A stretch of 41,524 nucleotides of DNA. Source: Psychrobacter sp. UBA5136. GTDB taxonomy: Bacteria > Pseudomonadota > Gammaproteobacteria > Pseudomonadales > Moraxellaceae. Position numbers and translations under genes: made by a program. The stretch is from the NCBI RefSeq assembly GCF_002414005.1, contig NZ_DHYG01000038.1:1-41524 (forward strand). Reading direction: 5' to 3'. Of this stretch, positions 31,932 through 40,773 are shown in pieces. The notes under the pieces were generated by a model that was not told the origin of the DNA, searched no databases, and saw only the letters and a list, made by a program, of their open reading frames with translations. Each line of letters opens with the position of its first letter. Position 1 is the first letter of the stretch.

Positions 31932-33287
31932 CTAGCGCATCGTGACAAACTCTTCTGCTCCCGTTGGGTGGATAGCAACGGTATTATCAAAATCTGCCTT
32001 CGTCGCGCCCATTTTAATCGCGACCGCAAAGCCTTGAATCATCTCATCAACGCCATAGCCAATGCCATGTAAGCCAATGATTTTTTCTTCCTCACCCAAG
32101 CACACCAGTTTCATCACGCATTTTTGACGATGCTGAGTCACTGCGCTATACATAGAGGTAAAGGTCGATTTATAGCATTTGATGTTTTCTTTGCCATGCT
32201 GCTCAACGGCATCGATTTCAGACAAGCCAATCGTGCCAATAGCGGGGTGGGTAAAAATAACCGTCGGGATTAAATCATAGACCAAATGCTCATCGGTCTT
32301 GTCGTTAAACAAGCGCTCCGATAAACGGCGACCCGCCGCGATAGCCACTGGCGTCAAATCAATGCCGCCTTCAATAATATCGCCAACGGCATAAATACCC
32401 TCAATATTGGTATTTTGGAATTTATCGACCTTGATTTTGCCAAACTCGGTCGTTTCTACGCCGGTCACTTCTAGGTTAATATTATCCGTGGAAGGCGCGC
32501 GACCAATTGCCCAAATCAAGCAATCGACCGTATCGAGAGTGCCATCTTTGGTAAATAATTCTAAGCAGTCGTCTTCGTTTTTATTGACTTCGGTGAGCGT
32601 GGTGTTGGTATGCACATGAATACCATCTTGCTCCATTTCTATCAGTAAGGTTTCAACGATAGTATGGTCAAATGAGCGCAGCGGCGAATGCTGACGTACA
32701 TATAAGTGCACCTCAGCGCCTAGGCTGTTGAGCACGCCTGCGATTTCAACGGCGATATATCCTGCCCCGACGATAGCCACGCGTTTTGGCAGGTGCGTCA
32801 ATTTAAAAAAGCCATCAGAATCGATACCGTGCTCAGCGCCTTTGATATCGGGGAAAATCGGGTGTCCGCCCGTCGCAATCAAAATATGGTCAGCGGTAAT
32901 CAGCTCGCCGTTGACCTCTACGGTATTGGTATCGACAAATTTAGCAAAGCCCTTTATCACTTCAACGCCGTTTTTTGCCAAATTATTGTCATAAGAGCGG
33001 TGGATGTTTTCGATATATTGCTGACGGCTTTGAATGAGCTTTTGAAAATCAAAGCCTTTTAATTCAACGTCAAAACCGTAATCTGGCGCATATTTTTCGA
33101 TGGCTTCAGCAACCTGCGCGCCATACCACATCACCTTTTTGGGTACGCAGCCCCAGTTTACGCAGGTGCCGCCCAGTTGATCGGCTTCGATAATCGCGCA
33201 TTTTTTGCCGTAGCTGGCTGCTCGGTTAATTGATGCAATGCCGCCGCTACCGCCGCCAATGGAAATATAATCATAATGTTTGGTCAT
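31932..33287 (-). CDS. gor: glutathione-disulfide reductase
   Basis: Reduces oxidised glutathione with NADPH and FAD. I chose the ATG at 33287 (MTKHYDYISIGGGSGGIASI) because it starts at the conserved FAD-binding strand; an in-frame extension of 38 residues upstream is not family-like. The 451-residue protein has the redox motif GGTCVNWGCVPKK with Cys42 and Cys47; most homologues I know have CVNVGC, so Trp45 is unusual. NADPH motif VGAGYIAVEIAGVLNSLG with the following Arg-containing YVRQHSPLR, FAD motif GIYAVGDI, and C-terminal active-site HPTGAEEFVTMR are present. It is divergent from the DUF503 gene. Confidence 0.95.
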   Translation of the reverse strand: MTKHYDYISIGGGSGGIASINRAASYGKKCAIIEADQLGGTCVNWGCVPKKVMWYGAQVAEAIEKYAPDYGFDVELKGFDFQKLIQSRQQYIENIHRSYDNNLAKNGVEVIKGFAKFVDTNTVEVNGELITADHILIATGGHPIFPDIKGAEHGIDSDGFFKLTHLPKRVAIVGAGYIAVEIAGVLNSLGAEVHLYVRQHSPLRSFDHTIVETLLIEMEQDGIHVHTNTTLTEVNKNEDDCLELFTKDGTLDTVDCLIWAIGRAPSTDNINLEVTGVETTEFGKIKVDKFQNTNIEGIYAVGDIIEGGIDLTPVAIAAGRRLSERLFNDKTDEHLVYDLIPTVIFTHPAIGTIGLSEIDAVEQHGKENIKCYKSTFTSMYSAVTQHRQKCVMKLVCLGEEEKIIGLHGIGYGVDEMIQGFAVAIKMGATKADFDNTVAIHPTGAEEFVTMR

Positions 33288-33432
33288 TGTTATGTCTCTT
33301 AATTTGGTTATTATTAGGAATGCTGTGAAACTGGTATCTATAGTGAGAAGGGTAAATATTAGCCTTTTTAACCCTACAAAAAGTATGCTTGATGATACCA
33401 TGAAGCGTGACTCATTTTAATAAGGAAAACTC

Positions 33433-33714
33433 ATGCATATCGTTATCTTAACCCTGACTTTCGCGCTACCTGGCTGTAGCTCACTCAAAGAAAAACGTCA
33501 ACGCATGGGCGGCTTGCACGCGCGCTTTGGCAATACGCCAAGTGTCGCGGTCTGTGAGAGCGGTGAGCGTGATCGCCATGACGCCAGCGAATGGACCTTT
33601 GTGATCGTTGGGCTGTCTAAACGTGTGGTCGAGTCGCAGTGCAGTCAAATCGAGGAGAAGATAGAGCGGACGGTAGATGCGCGGGTGATGAATGTTGAGA
33701 GGGAGTTTGTTTAG
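33433..33714 (+). CDS. DUF503 (YlxP-like) protein
   Basis: A 93-residue protein with the DUF503 pattern: a first beta strand (MHIVILTLTFALPG) followed by CSSLKEKRQRMGGLHARFG, then VAVCESGERDRHD, FVIVGLSKRVVESQ and an amphipathic helix (IEEKIERTVDAR). In Gram-positives the homologue YlxP lies in the nusA-infB region, and a ribosome-related role has been suggested; here the gene stands alone, divergent from gor. The AAGGAAAA ribosome binding site fits the ATG. The apparent hydrophobic N-terminus with Cys is the family's first strand, not a lipoprotein signal. Confidence 0.85.
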   Translation: MHIVILTLTFALPGCSSLKEKRQRMGGLHARFGNTPSVAVCESGERDRHDASEWTFVIVGLSKRVVESQCSQIEEKIERTVDARVMNVEREFV

Positions 33715-33790
33715 CCATAAGCATGATAAAAAAAGCTCTCCACTCTGTCAAAATACAGCTTTCTCTACCATCATTTATACTTTGATCTAC

Positions 33791-34825
33791 TTATAACTTC
33801 ATAGCCATTGATATGAAGTCAGATAAACTTACGCCTAAAATTGTCATGCCCGCATCATGCGGACTTTCCAATTTATAACGACTTTTTGCTGAGCCATTTA
33901 ATGCATAATCGAATCCATTAATTGTAACGACACACCAGTGACTCTCCCTACACTCTATAATTACTTCATCTTCATAAAAAGGCCAGTCTTTATCATATTC
34001 TGATTTGAGGACTTTCCTTGATTTATATGTAGAATTTACTTTTCGCTGAATCTCATCAAGTATTGTCCTCTTATGCAAATTTTTTGGTGTTTCTTTATAT
34101 TTTGTGGTTTGATACCTATAATCTTTGCGCCCAAAATCTTGTTCATACAACTTTCCGAAATCAAAAAAATTGGCAACAGAAAGGGCTTTAGCTTCTTGCC
34201 CTAAGCAGTTAAAAATAAACTGTCTTGAAAGCGCAGAAACAAACCTTTCGAAAATAGTGACTATGTAGGTTGATATTTTTTGATAAACCTCATGGTTAAA
34301 ATTTAAGTCAGCTAACTTCTCATAATCTTCCGAATCTAAAATTTTTGCTTCAAATGCTTTCCAACTTTCTTCAGTATCTGTGTTCTCTTTCGAGCTACCT
34401 GTTATTAAGTCAAAATTATAATATCTTGCAAATCTGCCAAAATCAGAAAGGATAGAAAGTAGCTCTTTTAAATCTAAATTTGTTTGGAGGAATTTATTAT
34501 CTAACTCAAACTGAGGTCTTGTGTAATCAAAGTAATAGTTGTTTACTATTTCGTCTAGTAACTTTTCTAAATCATGTCCTAACTTATTTCTAAGATATGT
34601 CCCCTCGGGGAACTTTCCATATTTTTGATAATGTCCTAAACATATATAAGCTTTCATCATTCTCTCAAACCCTTGCGATAAGAGTTGAAAGGGTAGAAAG
34701 TAGAATTTTTCATCTTCCGTAAAACTCATGTTTTGAAGCTCACCGAAACCTAACTCAATCAGTTTTTCTGATGTGTTTAGCTCTCTCAAAAGTGCAAAAT
34801 ATTTAGTATTCTCAATTTTTATCAT
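33791..34825 (-). CDS. orphan AT-rich protein with a HEPN-like signature
   Basis: A 344-residue soluble protein read from the ATG at 34825; a TTG six codons earlier is less likely. Residues 42-95 are helical and contain LSQGFERMMKAYICLGHY followed by RNKLGHDLEKLLDE. R79-N80-x3-H84 formally fits the RNxxxH active-site motif of HEPN ribonucleases, and the GHDLxxLL wording is common in HEPN-type helical proteins. The middle (about 100-250) is helical and rich in Phe, Tyr and Lys; the end (about 280-344) looks like a small beta-rich domain (VIIECRESHWCVVTINGFDY). The base composition is clearly more AT-rich than gor and uvrA. It lies directly behind the uvrA terminator. HEPN assignment is by eye. 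It may be a defence or toxin gene, or an uncharacterised helical protein. Confidence 0.7.
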   Translation of the reverse strand: MIKIENTKYFALLRELNTSEKLIELGFGELQNMSFTEDEKFYFLPFQLLSQGFERMMKAYICLGHYQKYGKFPEGTYLRNKLGHDLEKLLDEIVNNYYFDYTRPQFELDNKFLQTNLDLKELLSILSDFGRFARYYNFDLITGSSKENTDTEESWKAFEAKILDSEDYEKLADLNFNHEVYQKISTYIVTIFERFVSALSRQFIFNCLGQEAKALSVANFFDFGKLYEQDFGRKDYRYQTTKYKETPKNLHKRTILDEIQRKVNSTYKSRKVLKSEYDKDWPFYEDEVIIECRESHWCVVTINGFDYALNGSAKSRYKLESPHDAGMTILGVSLSDFISMAMKL

Positions 34826-34841
34826 AATAAATTTACCCAAC

Positions 34842-34872
34842 AAAAAAGGCCACCCTCTAAAGAGTAGCCTTT
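34842..34872 (-). terminator. intrinsic terminator of uvrA
   Basis: On the minus strand AAAGGC pairs with GCCTTT, with an inner CTCT/AGAG stem, and a T run follows at 34842-34847. It lies just after the uvrA stop codon (34882) and ends 17 bases before the ATG of the HEPN-like gene. Confidence 0.75.
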
Positions 34873-34881
34873 CATCAACAA

Positions 34882-37800
34882 TTAAATTTCTATCAGCAGA
34901 CTTCTTTCATTTTTTTGCTTAAGCATCGGCTTTAAGAACTCACCAGTATAAGAGCCTTTCACTTCTGCTACTTCTTCAGGCGTGCCTTCGGCGATAATCA
35001 TGCCACCACCTTTGCCACCTTCAGGGCCAAGGTCAATCACCCAATCCGCGGTTTTAATGACGTCAAGATTGTGTTCAATAACCACAATAGTATTGCCTTT
35101 ATCGCGCAGGGTATGCAGGATATTGAGCAGTTTATCGATATCATGGAAATGCAGACCAGTAGTTGGCTCATCCAAGATATACAGCGTTTGCCCCGTATCA
35201 CGTTTGGCAAGCTCACGTGCCAGTTTGACGCGCTGCGCTTCACCGCCTGATAGCGTTGGCGCTGATTGACCCAAACGGATATAGCTCAGACCAACATCCA
35301 TTAACGCTTGCAGGCGACGATGAATGGCTGGAATGGCTGAGAAGAATTCAGTCGCATCCTCAACCGTCATATCGAGCACATCGGCGATGTTTTTACCTTT
35401 ATAATGAATCTCTAACGTCTCGCGGTTATAGCGTTTACCATGGCAGGTATCACACGGCACATACATATCCGGTAAGAAATGCATCTCAACTTTGATAAGA
35501 CCGTCACCTTGACACATCTCGCAGCGTCCACCTTTGACGTTAAAGCTAAAGCGACCAGCTTTATAACCACGAGCGCGCGCTTCTTGCGTTTGGGCAAACA
35601 TCTCACGTACTGGGGTAAAGACGCCGGTATACGTCGCAGGATTTGAGCGCGGCGTACGGCCAATCGGGCTTTGGTCGATATCAACCATTTTATCCAAATG
35701 CTCAAGACCGCTAATGCTGTCATATTTATCGGCGATAAGCGTTGAGGCATTGTTTAACTGGGTGGCGGCAACAGGCATTAAGGTGCGGTTAATCAAGGTT
35801 GATTTACCAGAACCAGATACACCCGTGATACAGGTCATAATGCCAATCGGTAAGCTCAAATCCACATCTTTTAAGTTATTACCCGTTGCGCCTTTAAGCT
35901 CGATGGTCATCGGGACTTTTTTGGCTTTACCTTTACCTTTTGCTTCCACCTCGATGGTTTTGGCTTTATGGCGAATGGTTGGAATCTCGATTTTTTTCTC
36001 ACCTGACATGTATTGTCCAGTCAGCGAGTCTTTAGTCGCCATAATCTCATCGACCGTACCTTGGGCGATGATATGACCGCCGTGAACGCCCGCGCCGACA
36101 CCGATATCAATCACGTGGTCGGCTTGGCGAATAGCATCTTCATCGTGCTCAACGACCAGTACGGTATTGCCCAAATCACGTAAGCGCGTGAGGGTTTTTA
36201 GCAAGCGGTCATTATCGCGTTGATGTAGACCAATTGACGGCTCATCGAGGACATACATGACGCCCATCAGCCCCGCACCAATTTGGCTGGCAAGACGAAT
36301 ACGCTGCGCTTCACCGCCCGATAGCGTTTCAGCAGAGCGGGCAAGGGTCAGATAATCAAGCCCAACACTGACCAAGAAGTTAAGACGCTCGTTAATCTCT
36401 TTAAAGATTTTTTCCGCCACTTCGCCTTTATGTCCGCCAATCTTGAGCGTTTTATAATAATCAGCGGCGTCCCCGATAGACAGCTTGACGATTTGGGCGA
36501 TGGTTTGATCATCAACGCGGACATTGCGTGAAATCTCATTAAGACGCGCGCCATCGCAGACATTACAAGTGGTATCAGCGAGATATTTTGCCAATTCATC
36601 ACGCACAAGGTTGCTTTGTGTTTTGGCATAGCGGCGTTCTAAATACGGTAGCACGCCTTCGAACGGCACGGTTTTATTGGTTTTACGGCCGCGCTCATCG
36701 GTAAAGTTAAAGGTGAGCTTTTCTCTGCCAGAGCCATGCATGATGATGTCTTGCTGCGCTTTTGGCAGGTCTTGCCACGGCGTATCCATATCAATTTTAA
36801 AGTGGTTGCACACGGTCGATAGCAAACCAAAGTAATAGGCATGACGCTTATCCCAACCATTAATCGCGCCTTGATTGAGCGATTTTTCATGATGGGTAAT
36901 TAGCTTATCGCTTGAGAAATACTGACGTTTACCGAGACCGTCACAACTTGGGCAAGCTCCATAAGGATTGTTAAAACTAAACATCCGCGGCTCAAGCTCA
37001 GAGACGGCGCGATCACAAATAGGGCAAGAATGCTTCGCTGACATCACCTGATTAGCGTCGCCGCCTTCTTTTGGATTGCCATCCATAAAGTGCAGCGTGA
37101 CCAGACCTTGGCCTAAGCGTAGGGCGGTTTCTAAACTTTCAGCAACGCGGTTGCCCAAATCATCACGGACTTTAAAGCGGTCAACGACGACCTCGATGGT
37201 ATGCTTTTTCTTTTTATCGAGCGTTGGTAGCTCATCGGTATCGTAAACATCACCGTCAACGCGCACGCGGACAAAACCTTGCCCAATTAATTGCTCAAGT
37301 AGCACTGTATGCTCGCCTTTACGCTCACGAATCACCGGCGCCAGTATCATAAGCTTGGTATCTTCTGGCAACGCCATGACTTGATCAACCATCTCGGTCA
37401 CCGACTGCGCAACCATTGGCTCGCCATGCTCTGGGCAATAGGGCGTTCCGATACGTGCATAAAGTAGACGTAAATAATCGTAAATTTCGGTAATCGTCCC
37501 AACGGTTGAGCGCGGGTTATGGTTGGTTGATTTTTGCTCGATCGCAATCGCCGGTGACAAGCCTTCGATACTATCGACTTCTGGCTTTTCCATTTGTGAG
37601 AGGAATTGACGCGCGTAGGCCGACAAGCTCTCCACATAACGGCGCTGCCCTTCGGCATAAAGCGTATCAAACGCCAGTGACGATTTACCAGAACCTGATA
37701 AACCGGTAATCACCACAAATTTATCGCGTGGGATGTCTAAGTCGATGTTTTTTAGATTGTGCGTACGTGCGCCGCGTATTGCAATATGGTCATTTGCCAT
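34882..37800 (-). CDS. uvrA: excinuclease ABC subunit UvrA
   Basis: Damage-recognition ATPase of nucleotide excision repair; forms a dimer that loads UvrB onto lesions. The 972-residue protein has two ABC modules. N-terminal Walker A GLSGSGKSSLAFDT (about 33-46), a zinc-binding module (CPICDRA and CPSCDGLG) and signature LSGGEAQRIRLASQIG (about 497). The C-terminal half has Walker A GVSGSGKSTLINRT (about 665), second zinc module (CEMCQGDG and CDTCHGKRY) and signature LSGGEAQRVKLARELAK (about 850). Both Walker B/DEPS-DEPT motifs are present. The length matches (E. coli 940), with a slightly longer linker rich in Lys around 620-640. Upstream lies an unusually long 773-base spacer with a three-fold 19-base repeat. 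No LexA-type CTGT-N8-ACAG box was seen. Confidence 0.98.
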   Translation of the reverse strand: MANDHIAIRGARTHNLKNIDLDIPRDKFVVITGLSGSGKSSLAFDTLYAEGQRRYVESLSAYARQFLSQMEKPEVDSIEGLSPAIAIEQKSTNHNPRSTVGTITEIYDYLRLLYARIGTPYCPEHGEPMVAQSVTEMVDQVMALPEDTKLMILAPVIRERKGEHTVLLEQLIGQGFVRVRVDGDVYDTDELPTLDKKKKHTIEVVVDRFKVRDDLGNRVAESLETALRLGQGLVTLHFMDGNPKEGGDANQVMSAKHSCPICDRAVSELEPRMFSFNNPYGACPSCDGLGKRQYFSSDKLITHHEKSLNQGAINGWDKRHAYYFGLLSTVCNHFKIDMDTPWQDLPKAQQDIIMHGSGREKLTFNFTDERGRKTNKTVPFEGVLPYLERRYAKTQSNLVRDELAKYLADTTCNVCDGARLNEISRNVRVDDQTIAQIVKLSIGDAADYYKTLKIGGHKGEVAEKIFKEINERLNFLVSVGLDYLTLARSAETLSGGEAQRIRLASQIGAGLMGVMYVLDEPSIGLHQRDNDRLLKTLTRLRDLGNTVLVVEHDEDAIRQADHVIDIGVGAGVHGGHIIAQGTVDEIMATKDSLTGQYMSGEKKIEIPTIRHKAKTIEVEAKGKGKAKKVPMTIELKGATGNNLKDVDLSLPIGIMTCITGVSGSGKSTLINRTLMPVAATQLNNASTLIADKYDSISGLEHLDKMVDIDQSPIGRTPRSNPATYTGVFTPVREMFAQTQEARARGYKAGRFSFNVKGGRCEMCQGDGLIKVEMHFLPDMYVPCDTCHGKRYNRETLEIHYKGKNIADVLDMTVEDATEFFSAIPAIHRRLQALMDVGLSYIRLGQSAPTLSGGEAQRVKLARELAKRDTGQTLYILDEPTTGLHFHDIDKLLNILHTLRDKGNTIVVIEHNLDVIKTADWVIDLGPEGGKGGGMIIAEGTPEEVAEVKGSYTGEFLKPMLKQKNERSLLIEI

Positions 37801-38573
37801 CGGTGATAGGTTTCCTATTTGCTAAAATGGTATATAAAATCTGAGCGTTAAATGTGGTTGATGAAAGGGCTGCTAAAGCATGTTTGGTTGTTAAATTGCT
37901 ATGGCTTTATAAAAATAGCTGTTCTTACAAAACATTTTTTCATGAGACTGTTTTTTACTAGAGGCTTTTTAATAAAGCAGAGGTTTTTCATAAAGCGATA
38001 GTTTTTCATAAAGTGCAGTGATACTGATTTATAGAAGCCAAACGTTCAAAATTAGCGTGAGTTTTACCCTTGAAATTTACTAAGACAATCTAAATTAAAT
38101 GTTTGTTAACTAACATGAGAGCTTTGTTATAAATTTAACTAAGCCTCGTTTTCTTAGCGTGTTTTTTAGAAACTTTTTTAAATATGATGGTTTTAAGCCT
38201 AGTTACTTTAAATACTGTTACTTACAACTTATCGTTTTGACCCTATGTATTTTCTAAAAGCTATATCATCAAAAATAATGTAAAAACGGACGTTTAAGTG
38301 CCTTAGCGACGTCTTACTTTATTGTCACGATAGGGGCATTATTCAAGGTGTGATGAGCCATTAGATGCACTTGGTAACAAAATTATCGTCTCCATAAAAG
38401 GCACGGGTAGCTGCTAATAGGACGGCTGCGGCAGTAAGAGAAAAGTTTCGGCAAGCAAACGGCGAATGGCTTATACTAGTGGGCCTAATTTGTAGGCTAA
38501 AGCCTTGATAACGGCGTGATAATACAAGCAAGCCGCAGTGTTAAACCAGCAATGATGAACCAGTGAGGCAAGT
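37801..38573. other. 773-base divergent non-coding region between uvrA and the MFS gene
   Basis: No open frame that I can support on either strand. The part near uvrA (37801-38260) is AT-rich and includes a three-fold 19-base repeat; the part near the carrier gene (38280-38573) is more GC-rich, which could mean a non-coding RNA or a decayed gene, but I see no hairpin-plus-T terminator to define one. Confidence 0.5.
37961..38017 (-). repeat. three tandem 19-base repeats upstream of uvrA
   Basis: The units are GAGGCTTTTTAATAAAGCA (37961-37979), GAGGTTTTTCATAAAGCGA (37980-37998) and TAGTTTTTCATAAAGTGCA (37999-38017). A weaker related stretch precedes them at 37943-37960. They lie 160-220 bases upstream of the uvrA start. 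They may be an operator array or replication slippage; no regulator is known to me for this sequence. Confidence 0.65.
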
Positions 38574-39938
38574 ATGAATAGCGTAGAAAAACGGGCAATC
38601 CTCGGGGTCGGTGGTATCTTCGCCTTGCGGATGATTGGCCTGTTTATGATTGTGCCAGTGTTTTCTGTCTATGGTGATAATTATGCGCATGCGACGCCGT
38701 TTCTGATTGGCTTGGCTGTCGGTATTTATGGGTTAGGACAAGCGATTTTTCAAATCCCGATGAGCCTTGCCGCGGATAAATTCCCGCGTAAACCGATTAT
38801 CTTTTTGGGACTTATCCTATTTGCTATCGGCGGGGTAATTGCCGCTAATGCCTCCGATATTTACGAAGTTATTATCGGGCGCGCGCTGGCAGGCAGTGGC
38901 GCGGTCTCGGCGGTATTGATGGCATTACTTGCTGATGTGACGCGTGAAGAGATGCGTACCAAAGCCATGGCAACCATGGGTTTGACCATTGCCACCTCTA
39001 TTATGCTAGCCTTTGCTTTTGGGCCTTTATTGGTCGGCTCGCTAGGGATTTCTGGGCTGTTTTGGTTAACCGTGGGCTTTGCCTTTTTGGCGATTTTATT
39101 GTTATTGTTTGTGCCAACGCCGCTACGCGTGCTTAAGCATAATTTGGATAATAAATCGATTGGGCAGCAATTGGCAGATGTGTTAAAAATCGGTGATTTA
39201 AACCGTTTGCATATCGGTATTTTTGCCCTGCATTTAACCATGACCGCGATATTTGTCATCTTGCCGCATCAGCTCAGTGACGTGCTTGGTTTATCGGTAC
39301 GTCAGCAGGGTTTGGTATATTTGCCGCTGTTATTTATTGGTTTTGCCGTGGCGATTCCCTTTATTATTATTGCCGAAAAAAAACGCAAAATGCGCCAAGT
39401 ATTCTTGGCAGCGATTGCATTGATGACCGCGGCTTTAGCGCTATTGGCGCTTGGTAGTCAGGTCGGTGTGGGTATCATCCTAGGTTTGCTGCTGTACTTT
39501 ATGGGCTTTAACTTGCTTGAGGCTACCATTCCTTCGTGGATATCAAAACGTGCGCCTGTTGCCAATAAAGCGACAGCAATGGGACTCAATTCATCAAGCC
39601 AGTTTTTTGGCGCCTTTGTCGGTGGGGCGATGGGCGGATTATTATTAACCCAACCAAATTTGCTGGCGTGGGGCGTATTGGCTGTTATCATGGGCGCGGC
39701 ATTGCTGCTGATTATTCCAATTGCGCAGCCGCCGTATTTATCAAGTACCACCGTGACGATACCTAAAGATATCAATATCCAAGATTGGTCACAGCAAATG
39801 CTGGCGGTAGAGGGCGTCGATGAGCTGGTGGTGATGGCAAAAGAGCAGGTTGCCTATTTAAAATTAGACAAAACCCAGCTGACTGATGCTGCACGACAAG
39901 AACTGTCGCATTTAGCGCAAAGCCCTTTAGATATCTAG
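38574..39938 (+). CDS. yajR: YajR-like MFS transporter with C-terminal cytoplasmic domain
   Basis: A 454-residue major-facilitator protein, the same length as E. coli YajR. It has 12 hydrophobic segments, the MFS motif A region between helices 2 and 3 (DKFPRKPIIFLGLILF, about 68-83), and a C-terminal soluble domain of about 65 residues (ISTTTVTIP onward; DINIQDWSQQMLAVEGVDEL) matching the ferredoxin/ACT-like YAM domain of YajR. It is predicted to be a proton-driven efflux carrier of unknown substrate. It lies between uvrA (divergent) and ssb. A weak GAGGCA ribosome binding site precedes the ATG. Confidence 0.88.
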   Translation: MNSVEKRAILGVGGIFALRMIGLFMIVPVFSVYGDNYAHATPFLIGLAVGIYGLGQAIFQIPMSLAADKFPRKPIIFLGLILFAIGGVIAANASDIYEVIIGRALAGSGAVSAVLMALLADVTREEMRTKAMATMGLTIATSIMLAFAFGPLLVGSLGISGLFWLTVGFAFLAILLLLFVPTPLRVLKHNLDNKSIGQQLADVLKIGDLNRLHIGIFALHLTMTAIFVILPHQLSDVLGLSVRQQGLVYLPLLFIGFAVAIPFIIIAEKKRKMRQVFLAAIALMTAALALLALGSQVGVGIILGLLLYFMGFNLLEATIPSWISKRAPVANKATAMGLNSSSQFFGAFVGGAMGGLLLTQPNLLAWGVLAVIMGAALLLIIPIAQPPYLSSTTVTIPKDINIQDWSQQMLAVEGVDELVVMAKEQVAYLKLDKTQLTDAARQELSHLAQSPLDI

Positions 39939-40057
39939 GTTATACAGTAATTCAAACCTGAGTATTATCAGCGACGAAACTACGCGACATTCAACGTCGT
40001 ATGTACAATTTTTATGGTAGATATTTAAACAAAAATTGGTTAAAGTAAATTCACATT

Positions 40058-40076
40058 ACTGATATTATTAATCAGT
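40058..40076. promoter_or_regulatory. perfect palindrome upstream of ssb
   Basis: ACTGAT-N7-ATCAGT, 59 bases before the ssb ATG, in the region where its promoter should be. It could be an operator. It does not match the classical E. coli LexA box. Confidence 0.3.
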
Positions 40077-40134
40077 TTCTATTAATAGTGATTAAAATAT
40101 CCATTAAACGTTTTATAAGTAAAAGGACGATATT

Positions 40135-40773
40135 ATGCGCGGAGTTAATAAAGTTATCATTATCGGTAACCTTGGAGCAGACCCTGAGGCACGTCAATTC
40201 AGTAACGGTGGTAGCGTGACCAATATCTCGGTTGCGACATCAGAGCAGTGGACAGATAAGCAAAGCGGCGAAAAAAGAGAAGCGACCGAATGGCATCGCA
40301 TCTCTCTGTTTAATCGTTTGGGCGAAATTGCGGCGCAATATCTGCGTAAAGGCAGTAAGGTCTATATCGAAGGCAGCTTACGCACGCGTAAATACCAAGA
40401 TCCCAATGGTCAAGACCGTTATATTACCGAGATTCGCGCTGAGCAAATGCAAATGCTCGATGGCGCAACAGGTGGTAGTAATGACGGCGGTTTTGGTGGC
40501 CAAAACTCAAATCAGTATCCAGGTCAAAGCCAAGGTCAAGGCGGCTATGGTAATCAAGGCGGCGGCTTTGGCGGTCAAAACCAAAATCAAGGTGGCCAAA
40601 ACAACTTTGGTCAACAAGGCAGCAATCAACAAGGTGGCTATCCTCAAGGCAGCAACCAAAACAGCTTTAACAATCAAAATGCGCCAGCGCAGCAAAACCA
40701 ATTTAATAAACCCGCTCAATCAAAACCGACGGCAATGCCTGACGGTCCGGTAGATGATGATATTCCGTTCTAA
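40135..40773 (+). CDS. ssb: single-stranded DNA-binding protein
   Basis: Binds single-stranded DNA during replication, repair and recombination. The 212-residue protein has the OB-fold at 1-110, starting MRGVNKVIIIGNLGADPEAR with the conserved ATSEQWTDKQSGEKREATEW and YIEGSLRTRKYQD segments. A low-complexity Gly/Gln/Asn linker spans about 118-190, and the acidic partner-binding tip DGPVDDDIPF ends the protein. The gene has a AAGGACG ribosome binding site. The palindrome at 40058 lies in its probable promoter. A terminator follows at 40803. Confidence 0.98.
   Translation: MRGVNKVIIIGNLGADPEARQFSNGGSVTNISVATSEQWTDKQSGEKREATEWHRISLFNRLGEIAAQYLRKGSKVYIEGSLRTRKYQDPNGQDRYITEIRAEQMQMLDGATGGSNDGGFGGQNSNQYPGQSQGQGGYGNQGGGFGGQNQNQGGQNNFGQQGSNQQGGYPQGSNQNSFNNQNAPAQQNQFNKPAQSKPTAMPDGPVDDDIPF

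Noticed and set aside
33433..33490. Lipoprotein signal in the 93-residue protein (LPGC)
   Set aside because: The LPGCSSLKEKR segment is the conserved first strand and loop of DUF503, and the N-terminus lacks a basic region.
37801..40134. Classical LexA boxes for uvrA and ssb
   Set aside because: I looked for CTGT-N8-ACAG in the uvrA and ssb upstream regions and found none; the nearest (CTGT-N8-AACA near 37919) fails.
40232..40753. 173-codon plus frame overlapping ssb
   Set aside because: It is the +1 shadow of ssb; its Lys/Val/Ala-rich sequence results from the repeated Gly/Gln/Asn codons of the SSB linker.
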